The notes below the pieces were generated by a model. The model had not been told where the DNA came from. It did no database searches and saw only the letters and a program-made list of their open reading frames with translations. A program made the position numbers and the translations under genes. A stretch of DNA of 64,000 nt from Progne subis subis (Eukaryota; Chordata; Aves; Passeriformes; Hirundinidae): contig JAKJHU010000858.1 in NCBI GenBank assembly GCA_022316685.1, positions 48,609 through 112,608 on the forward strand. The letters run 5' to 3'. Shown here piece by piece: positions 45,591-56,690 of the stretch (position 1 is its first letter; each line of letters begins with the position of its first letter).

Positions 45591-46400
45591 AAGGGAAGCA
45601 CGGAGCCCCAGTGTTTCAGGGGCTGATGAACGGCAGCCACCAGAGGCCAAGGCCAGTCAGACCTGTCTGCCCTTGGAGGATTTTCTGGGAGCAACCATTG
45701 GATGTACAGATTTTTGAATGTGGAATCCCAATTCCAGCTTTTTGTGCCTGAGGAGAAGGCCACTTCTTTTCCATGGGAAGGAAAGCATTGACTCCCAGTG
45801 TTTGGAAGGCAGATGAGAGCCAGCCCTCAGAGGCCAAGGCCAGCCAGGCCTATCTGTAATGGCAGCTTTCCTGTAGGGAAGATATTTGGATGTAGGACTT
45901 TAGGAGGCAGAATCTCAATGTCTGTCATGGGCACCTGGAGAAGCAGGATTGTTCTTTTCCATAGGAAGGAAAAGTCAGAGCCCCAGTGTTTCAGGCAGTT
46001 TAGAGGTAACCACCAGAGGCCAAGGCCAGTCAGAGCTTTCTGTGTTGGCAGCTTTTATCTGGGAGAAACCCTTACCTATAGGAATTTTTGGAGAATTACT
46101 GATTTTGGCCATGGGTGCCTGTGCAGGAGGAACAGTTCTTTTCAACAGGAGCGAAAGCACAGAGCCTCAGTGTTTAAAGGCAGGTGAGACCCAGCTCTCA
46201 GAAAGACAAGGTCAGCCAGACTTGTTGGTAATGACAGCTTTTGTCTGGAAGGAATTCCTGGATATTGGGAAATTTGGAGGGGAATCCCATTTTAGCCATG
46301 GATGCTTCCATTTGAAGGGAAGCCCAGAGCCCCAGTGTTTGAGGGGAACATGAGAAGAGACCCTCGACATGCCAAGGTCAGTTGGAGCAGCCAGGCCAAG
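45591..46400 (+). repeat. Tandem repeat, period about 187 bp
   Basis: Landmark GGCCAAGGCCAG recurs near 45645, 45833, 46018 and (as GACAAGGTCAG) 46205, giving periods of 185-188. A minisatellite remnant follows to 46491. Confidence 0.82.
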
Positions 46401-46491
46401 CAACCAGACCTGTTACCTGTCCCTTGGACTCATGGGTCATCATAGTGTGAGGCTGGTCCCTTGTTTCCATGGGGGGTCCACTGTTGGGGAG

Positions 46492-47058
46492 GATGAAGCC
46501 AAAAAACCCTATAAATATGATTGCCTGTATTCTGAGAATGTGGGACCTGTGGGTGAGATAGAATTGAAAGTAAGTTTTGATGTTTGAGATGTATTGGATA
46601 CTGGATGTATGGGAAAACAGTTATATGAACAGCTGGAGGTCACCTGCAGCCAGACCCAGGTCAAATGGAATGTTCTGTCTCACCCTGCAATGGTTCATCC
46701 CACACCTGTACCCCTCCCCTGAAGTATCAGGTATCTGTAACCTCATTGGCACAGATCCTGTTCCTGCCCACCTCAAGACCCCTTATCAGGGTCTGCAGTG
46801 GTGGCTCGCTCTCTTGCGCTCTTGCTTTTGCTCCTCTCCCTCTTGCCCTTTGCTCCTTGTTCCCCTCCATTCCCTACCTTTCCCTTCCCCCACCTCCTAG
46901 GCTTTGCCACGAGCTGCAGCCTGGCAGCTCATAGCAAGGCCTCACATCCCTTACAATAAACCCAATCTTCTAAAACCTAACTACAGAGATCTCTCGTCTA
47001 CATATATCTATGCCATCCTGGAGTCCACAACAGCAGCAGGGAGAAAACAATTTCTACA
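46492..47058 (+). repeat. 5' LTR of the class II provirus
   Basis: TGTTGGGGAG to TTTCTACA, about 567 bp. TATAAAT at 46510-46516 and AATAAA at 46955-46960. TATA lies unusually close to the LTR start, so another promoter element may be used. Confidence 0.92.
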
Positions 47059-47060
47059 AG

Positions 47061-47076
47061 TGACGCTCAATGTGGG
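47061..47076 (+). other. Primer-binding site, tRNA-Lys-like, decayed
   Basis: TGACGCTCAATGTGGG matches the tRNA-Lys site TGGCGCCCAACGTGGG at 13 of 16 bases. All three differences are transitions. Confidence 0.7.
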
Positions 47077-47599
47077 AAAACGCCGGACCCAGCCTTTCAA
47101 GCTGTGAGAGACTTCCCCATGGACGGTAACTAAATTACCAGTTGTAGTCTACTCGGTGTCGCGAGCACAGCAAATCGTTGCTGGGCAGCGTGACTCTTTA
47201 AAGTTGCCGAGGACAAAACCTTGAGCACAAGGATCGTTACTAAGTAGCGATCACTTCGAGCTCTGAGGAGGTTTTGTCGGGCATCCCTCGAGCACAGACG
47301 GCTGCTGCTGAGCGGCGGCCACTGGAGCTCACGGAGGGAACTTTGCCGTGGTAATTTCCACGTGCATTGAGCGCACGTGGGCACTGCTTGGCACTGCCCG
47401 CACTGAAGCGCTGAGTGGAGGTTCGGGTCCCCGAGCACGGAAAAGCTGTTCCTGAGTGAAGCCTGAAGCCGGAGCTCTGAGGGGGACCGCTTGCAGAGTC
47501 CTGAGAGCCGACTGGAGTGTCTGGCCAACCCCCACGTTCGATCTCAAGTGAGGACCTGCTTCTGCGACATCGAGGTGAGCTACACTGGTATAAAATAAA
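47077..47599 (+). other. Retroviral leader with tandem hairpins; candidate packaging region
   Basis: Three imperfect units of about 60-66 nt, each opening with GAGCACA, carry hairpins at 47176-47190, 47232-47252 and 47300-47320, each with a three-base loop. A fourth hairpin with an 8-bp perfect stem (CCACGTGC / GCACGTGG) is at 47358-47380. A donor-like GAG|GTGAGC at 47574/47575 could be the major splice donor for env mRNA. Confidence 0.6.
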
Positions 47600-50500
47600 A
47601 TGGGGCATTCCCACTCTAGCCTTGATAGAGATCTCTATAACAAATTAAGCATCTTTACGCTACAATCATAGTACTTTACATAAGCAAGAGCTAAAAGACC
47701 TTTTAGAATGGACTCTAGTTAACTTTCCCAACGCTGACGCTCAGCTGTCTTTACCAGAGACTTTTGGACTCAGTTGGAAATAGACTCTTTAATGATATTT
47801 CACGGAAGAATTTCGCTGTTGTTGAGCTCATTCCAGCTTGTAGAGCTCATTGAGCTTTTCGCTGCAAAAGACGCCGCGGCACCTATTCACGATGGTCCCG
47901 GAGATGCCCTCAGCTCGGCCGCGGGTCTGCAGCACAAACCGCCCCCCCCCCCCCTCCGCGCCACGTGGTTTCGGTTTCCCGCCCCATCCCCCACCCGCGT
48001 GCTGCGGCGCCCGTCCCCTCGGCCCCATCGCCCCCACCGGACCCCGTGACCCCTCCCACCGCGCCTCGGTCCCGTTCACGGCTCCCATTCCTGTTACCGG
48101 GGCTCCCTCCCCTCTCGCTCCAGCGCGCCGAGCCCCATCCCCGCCTCTCCCTGCGAGCCCACCCACTGATGGCATCCCGGCGGCACTTCTCACTGCCGGC
48201 ACCGCGGCAGCCCGCCCCCTCCTTACCACGCGGCCCCGGCTCTACCCCCCCTCCCCAACGCGGGTCCCGCTGCTCAACCGACCCGTGTTTGCTGCGTAGC
48301 TGCTGCAGTCGCTGGCCTATTGCACAAGCAGGCTGCGACCCTGCTGCAAGCGGCACAGGATCCCCTCACTGCAGCCGACGGCGGTGCGCCGCTTTCACCC
48401 GTCCCCGCCGGTGCCTCGCCGCTGCCGTTCAATGAGCCGGCGGTGCTGGCTGCGGTGGCGCCAGCGCCTGCGGTGCTGCCGGCGGCTGTGCCGGAGGTTC
48501 CCCTGGTGCACAGTAACGCAGAGATGCCGGTCACTCCTCCGCGTGTTCCAGCACATGCGGAGCGCCCCAGCCCCGCGCCGCGGCGGATGCTGCAACCTTC
48601 CAGTCCCTGCTCCGCGGAATGCCGCAGTCCAGCCCGCAAGCTACGAGCAGCTCACTCCCGCGGCACAAGCAGCAGCTGGTCATCCGCGCCCCGTCCCTGC
48701 TCCACGGCGTGCCCCAGCCAGCCCTCCCATCCCTGCCGTCCCCATGGCAGCGCCGGAAGCCGCGGCTGCAACTGGGTTCGCTGCGCTGCCCTCTGACGCA
48801 GCCCCGGTGTGTCCTGCGCCCGCAAACTCCTTCTGGTTCCCTGCCGCGGTCACAGGAGCGGCCCCTGCTGGCCCCCGCGCCCCCGCGCCTCTCGCACCCG
48901 GTGCGGGCCGCCGCCATGACGCCACCACGCACCGAGCCTGTCACTCCACGCATGCGCAGACTGTGCACCCGCGCATGCACAATTCGCCAACGCGCCATCC
49001 CGCATCACCGACTTTCATACAGCCTCTCGGTTCCCGCGCGCCCCATGCCGATGTCTGTGCCCAGCCGGATCTTGTTACACTGCCATCCCAAATAGTCCAC
49101 AGTGCCACGCGTGCTGCACAGCCCCCGATGCTACAGCCATCAGCAGCTTCTGAACTACAGCTTCCAGCCGCCCTTCATTCGCCCACGACCCTGCACACAG
49201 CACAACAGCAACATGATTCTACAGCGACTTTTATGTATCCTTCCGCGCCTCCTCCACCTCCGAACCTCCATGCTACAGTAACAGCTTCGTGCCTGCCCAA
49301 TCCTCCCGCGGCTCCAAGCTCTTCTCACATGTCTTCACTGACAGGCTCTGTGCCTCCTTCGTTCCTGCCTGCCTCCTGCATCCTGCCTCTGCCTCCTGCA
49401 TGCTGCCTCTGCCACCGCATCTTGCATCGTGCCCAAGCATGACAGGACCACAGCTTCGCACACAAACCATGCAACGAGAAGGGGAGGATGGAATGTAGCA
49501 GCCAATCTAACAAATACAGAACAACAGAGAACTGTTTTGCCCTAACAGCTGCCAGCTCTCTCAAATCTGAGGATCCACCACCACCTATCCCGATTTTGGA
49601 AGGTCCACAGAAATGTTTGATGACCTTCAACTGACAGACTGGCATGAAGTCACACACGAAATACGCAAAGAAGAAAATTTAAACCCTCTAGCCATGCCTG
49701 TGATATTCAGCCAGCAAGCTGGAGGTCCCAGAACATGGACAGCGATTCCATCTCAGGAAATAAAGGAATTAAGAAAAGCAATAAAGGACAGTGGCATCTG
49801 CTCTCCATACTTTAAACAACTGCTAAAAAGCACCCTAGAAGGACATACACTCACCAAATGACTGCAAAAACCTTGCTGCTGTGATTCTCACAGATTCTCA
49901 ATATATGCTGTGGGAATTCAAATGGAGAAGGTTGCTCACAAACGTACTGCAGATGTACAGACAAGTACTGATGTAGACCTTCGTACCCTTACTATGTCAA
50001 AGTTAACTGGTGACCCTCCTGATGACCAGAATGATAATCAAGTGAACTTACCCAGAACAGCATTAGACGACATCAAAAAGATGGCTCGTAGAGCCTTTGT
50101 ACAAATTCAGCCTGCAGGAAGTTTTGAAAAAGCCTACAACTTAATCAGTCAAGATTCATCTGAACCATTTACTCATTTGTAGATCGAGTGATTCAAGCAG
50201 CAGAAAGACAATGCGGTGATGACATAGCTCGCCCAATAATGATACGGGACATCATTGAAAATAATGCAAGTCCAGAATGTAAAAGAGCAATCAAAGCCCT
50301 GGGAAAGAAGAGACCCACAGCGCCTGAAATGATTGATGCCTGTAACCAAATAGGGAGCCCACAGCACGTCGCAACGATTCAAGCGAATGAACTTGGAAAA
50401 ACTATTGGAGAAAAAATTGAAAGGGCTCTTACAGTACAAGCAGCACAAGCTGAAACACGAGACCAGAAACTTACTGAAATCTTAACCGCCCTGCATCTAA

Positions 50501-50783
50501 GCTCACAACAACAAGACAAACACTGTTATGCAAGCTGCTGTGACTTCAGGACCTTGCTACTTCTGCAAGCGACCTGGACATATCATGAAGAACTGCCCAG
50601 ACATCAAAAGAGGTGTGCAGCACCAGATCCAGCTCCACCTGTAAGAAGGGAAAGCTCCTGCCTGGCAGTGTCCAGCCAGACAGGACATCAGCAGAAAATA
50701 CAATCAAAAAAACCCCAAGGGGAGCGCGCGCCATCGCGTGAAGAAACAAGTAATGGCACCCCAAGCCCGAGGAGAGATTTGTG
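47600..50783 (+). pseudogene. gag: Class II ERV gag, broken, with a GC-rich proline-rich segment
   Basis: The start ATG at 47600 is followed by Gly (MGHSHSS), a possible myristoylation site as in betaretroviral matrix proteins. Stops and frame changes follow by 47670. From about 47930 to 49440 the sequence is very GC-rich and Pro/Ala/Arg-rich, with a C11-C12 tract near 47941. The capsid region resumes near 49613 (WHEVTHEIRKEENLNPLAMP and FKQLLKSTLEGHTLTK) and continues in other frames past 50448. A CCHC nucleocapsid finger (CYFCKRPGHIMKNC) lies near 50560-50605 in another frame. Confidence 0.85.
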
Positions 50784-50871
50784 AATACCCCGACCCAAAA
50801 GCTCTTTGCTTCATCACCAGCACAATCCCAAGTAATGACCCAAGCCTACTACCCCCAGGGACCTGTGCACC

Positions 50872-51536
50872 TTGGCAACCTCCAAGCCAACAACCTTTCT
50901 AAAAGATGATGGCTACGATTATATCTCAACAGGGATCACTGGGCCTTCACAACATAGGCAAGACTTTTTAGTTGTTGGTAAAGAAAGAAATAGCATCCTG
51001 GGACTGCTTGTTTTGCCTTGTGTGATGTCTGTTAACTGCAACGAAGAATTACTAGTGCTAGCCAATGCCTGCTATCCCCCATTGCACATTCCTCCCAGAA
51101 CCCCCATAGCTATTGCCATAGCATTGCCTATGGGAACTATGGACCAAATGCCACCACGCTGTTTCCCCGTCACTCCTGAAAATCCTGAAGTTCTATGGGT
51201 TCAACACATAAGTGAACAAAGACCAATGCTAACTTGTGAGTTGTCAAATGGTAGCTTCAAGTTAACATCAAAGGGATGATCGATACCGGCGCAGATGTTT
51301 CTGTGATCTCTTCTTACTATTGGCCAAGAGATTGGAAGTTAGTAACTCCCCCAGGTACCCTCACAGGCATCGGAGGTGTCACTCCGTGCTTGCAAAGCGA
51401 ATCTGTAATCACCATTACAGGACCAGATGAGAAGAAAGCATCGATTCGTCCCTATGTAGTGCAAAAGCCCATCACAGTGTGGGGAAGGGACTTGCTTTCT
51501 CAGTGGGGAGCGAAAATTGAACTGGGTTTTTCATAG
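50872..51536 (+). pseudogene. pro: Class II ERV pro: dUTPase-like part and aspartic protease
   Basis: The first part (50872-51279) has a dUTPase-like fold signature (PPLHIPPRTPIAIAIALP, compare the strand before the retroviral dUTPase C-terminus) but lacks a clear catalytic motif. The protease (51276-51536) keeps IDTGADVSVIS and KPITVWGRDLLSQWG, the usual betaretroviral form, and appears intact over about 86 codons. In betaretroviruses pro is reached from gag by frameshifting. Confidence 0.85.
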
Positions 51537-51551
51537 GGGCCACTGAAGCAC

Positions 51552-54216
51552 TCAGCACTCTCAAGCTAACCTGGAAAACTGACACCCCTGTCTGGGTTGA
51601 CCAGTGGCCCCTGCCAGACAATAAGCTGAGTGCCCTCAAGGATCTAGTAGCTGAACAACTGCAAAAAGGCCACATTAAGCCCACTAACAGTCCCTGGAAC
51701 TCACCTGTGTTTGTAATCCATAAGAAAACCTCCAACACCTGGCGATTGTTACAGGATCTCAGAAAGATCAACGCAGTGATTGAAAACATGGGTCCCCTCC
51801 AACCTGGTCTACCCAACCTTTCCATGATCCCGAGAGACTGGCCACTTGTAATCATAGATCTAAAAGACTGTTTTTTCAATATCCCACTGCATCCAGATGA
51901 CGCACCTCGTTTTGCCTTTTCTGTTCCAAGTACAAACCTGCAAGAACCGCTCCAAAGATATCATTGGCTCGTTTTACCCCAAGGATGAGAAATTCTCCAA
52001 CTATCTGCCAACATTTTGTAGCCCGTGCACTGTCTCCAGTCCGTGAACAGTTCACACAATCAGTTATTCTCCACTACATGGATGATTTGCTCATCGCAGC
52101 ACCAACACGAAAACAAATGGAAATGACTCGTGATTGTGTTGTTGCTGAAATCAAAAAGAGTGGACTGGTGATCTCTGAATCAAAAATACAAGAGACTGCT
52201 CCCTGGAAATATTTAGGTTGGAAACTGACAGAACAGTCCATCACTCCTCAAAAGATACAAATCCGAACTGATGTTCACACCTTGCAGGACTTGCAGCAGC
52301 TTTTAGGAGAAATTAACTGGGTCAGGCCTGTCCTAGGAATCACAGCTGATGAACTTGCTCCACTCTTTGATTTGCTGAAGGGGGATAATGACATCAGATC
52401 CCCCAGATCCCTCACTCCTAAGGCTCACAAGGCCTTAGAGGAAATTACTAGTGCTCTGCAGAGCAGGCAAGCACATCGCTGTGTCCCTGACAAACCCTTT
52501 TTCCTTGCAATCTTAGGAGAAAAGCTGAGACTGTGTGGTCTCATCTTTCAATGGGATTCTTCCCACAAAGATCCATTGTTAATAATTGAATGGGTTTTTA
52601 TCTCATACAGGTCGCCAAAGACAATCCTCACACCTTTAGAAATGATGTCTCAAATCATCATCAAAGGTAGAACAAGGCTTCTTTCAATAGCAGGTGTGAA
52701 TTGCAATCATCTATCTGCCCATGAAGAAAACCTAATTTGATTGGGCAATGCAAAAATCAGAAGACTTGCTGTATGCCTTGCTCGATTTCCCAGGCATTTG
52801 TTCCATTCACACAAAATGATCAAAGCTAAATTATGTTACAAAGAAAAGCCCCTAATCAGTGAAGAGCCTTTAGATGCAGTCACTATCTTCACTGATGGGT
52901 CAGGGCGAACGCACAATTCGGTCGTTACATGGCAAAATAAAAATACTAAAACCTGGGAACAAGATGTTCAAAAGTTGAAGGTTCTCCCCAAATTGTTGAA
53001 TTGGCAGCAGTTGTAAGAGCATTTCAGCTCTTTCCAGAACCTTTCAACCTGATCACTGATTCAGCATACGTTGCTAATGTTATTAAGAGAATTGAAGGAT
53101 CTGTTCTAAAGGATGTGAACAACGACAAGTTGTGCCTTTGGCTCACCTGTCTCTATCAAATTTTATCACACAGAACTAATCCTTATTTTATTTCTCACAT
53201 TAGAGCTCATTCAGGTCTTCCAGGATTTATGGCAGAGGGAAATGCACGAGCTGATGCATTGGCATCAGCTGCATCTGATGAGGAAGGTGCAGCAATCATT
53301 GAAAATTCTACCTCAGTGCTTGCTGCAACCACCTTACCTAACACTGTTGAACAAGCCAAACTGAGTCATGCATTTTTTCACCAAAATGCACAGGCAATCA
53401 AACGAGATTTTCACCTTACCCTAGAACAAGCACAAAATATTGTACGAGCTTGCCCAAACTGTCAGCAGTTCAACCTCTCCCCTCTTCAGGAGCCACCAAC
53501 CCAAGGGGGTTGGAAAGTTTACAGAAATGGCAAACAGATGTTACTAAGTACCCCTCTTTTGGGAAACTTAAAAATATCCATGTCTCTATTGATACATTTT
53601 CAAATGCAGTTTTTGCTTCTGTACATGCAGGAGAAACAGCTAAGCATGTTTGCCAGCATTTTTCACAAGCTTTCTCCTATTTAGGTGTCCCCCAAGAAAT
53701 TAAAACTGATAATGGTCCTTCATACACCTCACAAGAATTAGCTGCATTCCTGAATGACTGGGGTGTTCGCCATACATTTGGCATTCCTTACTCTCCCACG
53801 AGTCAAGGAATCATAGAAAGAACACATCAAACTTAAAACGCATTTTAGATCAACAGAAAGGGGGAGAAGACCAGGCTGCACCTCAAAAGAGGTTGAATAA
53901 AGCCCTGTATGTTTATAATTTTCTGAACAGCTCTGCAGAAGAGCCAGACCCCCCCATTTACAGACATTTCTTAAACAATAAGAAAGCAAAACTAAAGGAG
54001 CACCCCCCAGTTTTAATTAAAAATCTAGATTCAGGACAAATTGAAGGACCATACAATCTTATAACATGGGGGAAGGGGTTTGCGTGTGTCTCCACAGAAA
54101 AAGGACTCCGGTGGATTCCAGCAAAGAACGTGAAACCGTACCACGCATCGAAGCCCGCTGAGACCCCCACATCAGCCAGTACTGCTGCAAACCAAGAAGC
54201 AAGCACCCAGACCTGA
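51552..54216 (+). pseudogene. pol: Class II ERV pol: RT, RNase H, integrase (frameshifted)
   Basis: RT begins around [12 protein letters not shown]. It has [13 protein letters not shown] and [15 protein letters not shown], then a frame break and stop at 51986-51988 next to LPQG. It resumes with YMDD at 52075-52086. RNase H has FTDGSG (52892 region), a frame break near 53000, then ITDSAYVANV and HIRAHSGLPG. Integrase has an HHCC zinc region (about 53367-53466). The frame then breaks again before the core with its D, D and E residues (SIDTFS, KTDNGPSY, GIIERTH). A stop follows at 53834-53836. The C-terminal domain (ITWGKGFACVS) ends at 54216. At least four lesions make it inactive. Confidence 0.92.
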
Positions 54217-54240
54217 GCTGCGCAGAATCATCAGGAGAAG

Positions 54241-55468
54241 ATGATCCGCCAAAAGCAGCCCAAGAAAAGACTGAAGTTTTATCATTTGCGCGCGTGCATG
54301 TTACTTTTGTTCTTTTGTTTTAGTTCTTGTAGTGAAGCTTTACCTGTAAGTCAACCAAAGACAAATGTCTGGGTTGCTTTAGCCAAGTCTGCAGGCTCTG
54401 ATACCATCTGTCTAGCCAACACAAGCCCTGACAAACCTTTTTCCACCTGTTTAGTTGGAGTGCCTCTTCCAAAAGGTTTTGACAATGTTACTTTTGACAA
54501 ATACTGGCCATATGATGATCATCACATATCCCCAACTCCCAGCCAAAACACCAAACTTATATTGACAATTCTAAAGTTGATAAATCTGACCTCCAAGAGC
54601 TAGAAATCCTAGGCTCATTAACTATGAGCACCTGTTACTTCTTTCATTTCCGAGGAGAAAATGGCCCTCATTTAAACGTTACCCCTTATCACCCAGTTTA
54701 TAGCAACATGACTTCTTGGTGCAATCAAACTAAGCTTCTCATATATGATGAGCCCCACGCAGATTGTTTTAACAAACTTCCTATTCGGTTTCCTAAAGGG
54801 ATTTGGCTCATCTGTGGAGACAGGGCCTGGCAAGGTATACCTTCAAAAATAGATGGTGGTCCTTGTGCCATGGGACAACTTACAATAATTGCTCCCAGTG
54901 TCAAAAAAGTAGTCAAAAAGAAAAGCAGGAGGATTAGATCCTCCTGGGGACATCATATGAGAGCAACTGTGATAGTGATTTCCATCCTTGGAACTCAGGG
55001 AGTCAATTGCTGCTAGCATTTTCCTGCCTCAGCTAAGCTCCTCAATTGCCCTAAAACAACTGAACAAGTTAGGATGCTGGCTCAGCAAAGAAGTAAATGC
55101 CACCTCTACTATGATCAGTGACTTGCTAACGATGAAGAAGCAATCAGACATGCCACTTTACAAAACAGAGCTGCCATTGACTACCTTCTTCTGGCACATG
55201 GACATGGTTGTGAGGATTTTGAAGGTTTGTGCTGCATGAATTTATCTGATCACTCTGTTTCCATTCACAAACAATTGCAAGAATTGAGAGATTTAGCTGG
55301 CCAAATTACATAGATGACCCATCTTGGCTAGACAATTTGTTTGACGGTTTGAGCTTTGCACCTTGGCTAAAGGAACTTTGTAAGATAGGTTTGATTGTTC
55401 TAATAGTAGTAATTGTAGTTTTAGTAGGTTCCCTGCATACTTCAGTGTGTGCAAAAAGTAATGAGTAA
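54241..55468 (+). pseudogene. env: Class II ERV env with alpharetrovirus-like TM subunit (broken)
   Basis: Starts with a basic N-terminus and hydrophobic signal (LLLFFCFSSC) and has several N-glycosylation sites in SU. A stop at 54601-54603 and a frame change split SU. The second SU piece ends in a basic cleavage-like site (KKKSRR, about 54915-54932). In TM, frames change again. A CX6CC motif is encoded at 55209-55235, and a hydrophobic anchor (about 55386-55440, LIVLIVVIVVLVGS) precedes the stop at 55466-55468. The CX6CC and its context ([10 protein letters not shown]) are of the alpharetrovirus type, unlike the betaretrovirus-like pol. Confidence 0.82.
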
Positions 55469-55510
55469 GACAGTGTCTAGCGTTTTAGTTGTTAATAAGA
55501 ACGGGGGAGA

Positions 55511-56071
55511 TGTTGGGAGGATGAAGCCAAAACCCTATAAATATGATTGCCTATATTCTGAGAATGTGGGACCTGTGGGTGAGATAGAATTGAAAGTAAG
55601 TTTTGATGTTTGAGATGTATTGGATACTGGATGTATGGAAAAACAGTTATATGACCAGCTGAAGGTCACCAGCAGCCAGACCCAGGTCAAATGGAATGTT
55701 CTGTCTCACCCCCCAATGGTTCATCCCACACCTGTACCCCTCCCCTGAAGTGTCAGGTATCTGTAACCTCATTGGCACAGATCCTGTTCCGGCCCACCTC
55801 GAGACCCCTTATCAGGGGGCTGCGAGGGTGGCTCGGTCTCTTGCTCTTGCTCTTGCTCCCTCTGCCCTTTGCTCCTTGCTCCCCTCCATTCCCTACCTTT
55901 CCCTTCCCCCACCTCCTAGGCCTTGCACTGAGCTGCAGCCTGGCAGCTAGCAAGGCCTCACATCCCTTACAATAAACCCAATCTTCTAAAACCTAACTAC
56001 AGAGATCTCTTGTTACATATATATACCGTCCTGGAGTCCACAACAGCAGCAGGGAAAAAACAATTTCTACA
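55511..56071 (+). repeat. 3' LTR of the class II provirus
   Basis: About 561 bp, TGTTGGGAGG to TTTCTACA, directly after the polypurine tract. TATAAA at 55536-55541 and AATAAA at 55971-55976. Confidence 0.92.
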
Positions 56072-56209
56072 TGAAGCCCTCTCTCTGAGATTTTGAAATC
56101 CGGGAGGGACCTCTGGAGTGATAGACAGGCTGCCCCAGAGAGGGGGGGTGGGGCAGAGGGGATGTTACAAGTCAGGTGAGGAGTGGGAGGACTGACACAA
56201 AACACCTTA

Positions 56210-56690
56210 TTATACAAACAACACAAAAGGGATACAGAATTGGGGATACAGTGAAATGAACCATAACATAAACTTCTTATAAAAACCTAATAAAACTGTT
56301 CTGCACCACCACAGGTCTGTAGGGTGAATAGGGCCCTGGGCTTGATGAGCTGTTACTTCAAAAATCAGCAAGTGCATTGCTTCTCCCTGAGCAGGGGTCC
56401 AATCCCATTTAACCCCTTTCCTCAGTAAGTCATAAAGGGGCCTGGCAATTATTGAGAAATCTGGAATGTGTTTTCTCCAGAACACTAATAGTCCTAGAGC
56501 TTGTTGTAGATCTTTCCTGGATTCAGGCATTTTAATCTGATCTAAAGAGGTTAGGGTATCCGGTGGAATACATGTCATAGCTCCCTTACACCAAATTCCC
56601 AAAAGCTTCACTTGCTGAGAAGGTTTTTGAATTTTCTCTGAAGTAACCTGCAAATCAAGACTTTCTAAGTGAGATAATTTTGGTCCCTGA
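56210..56690 (-). pseudogene. ERVL-like pol fragment (RT connection region)
   Basis: A minus-strand frame reads KLLGIWCKGAMTCIPPDT, LQQALGLLVFWRKHIPDFS and PLYDLLRKGVKWDWTP, the RT thumb/connection part of a class III ERV. It is not from the 11-18 kb provirus, since wording differs. It abuts the inverted LTR at 56691 with no gag or leader between, so the junction is a rearrangement. Confidence 0.82.

Larger units (their letters stand above)
46492..56071 (+). mobile_element. Class II (betaretrovirus-like) endogenous provirus with env
   Basis: The order is 5' LTR (46492-47058), a decayed tRNA-Lys primer site (47061-47076), a leader with hairpins, gag (47600 on), pro with a dUTPase-like part, pol with YMDD, env, a polypurine tract GAACGGGGGAGA (55499-55510) and the 3' LTR (55511-56071). 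All genes carry stops or frameshifts. LTRs differ by roughly 4-5% by eye, including several indels, so it is clearly older than the ERVL provirus at 11-18 kb. No target duplication is seen: the left flank ends GGTCCAC and the right flank starts TGAAGCC. Confidence 0.92.
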
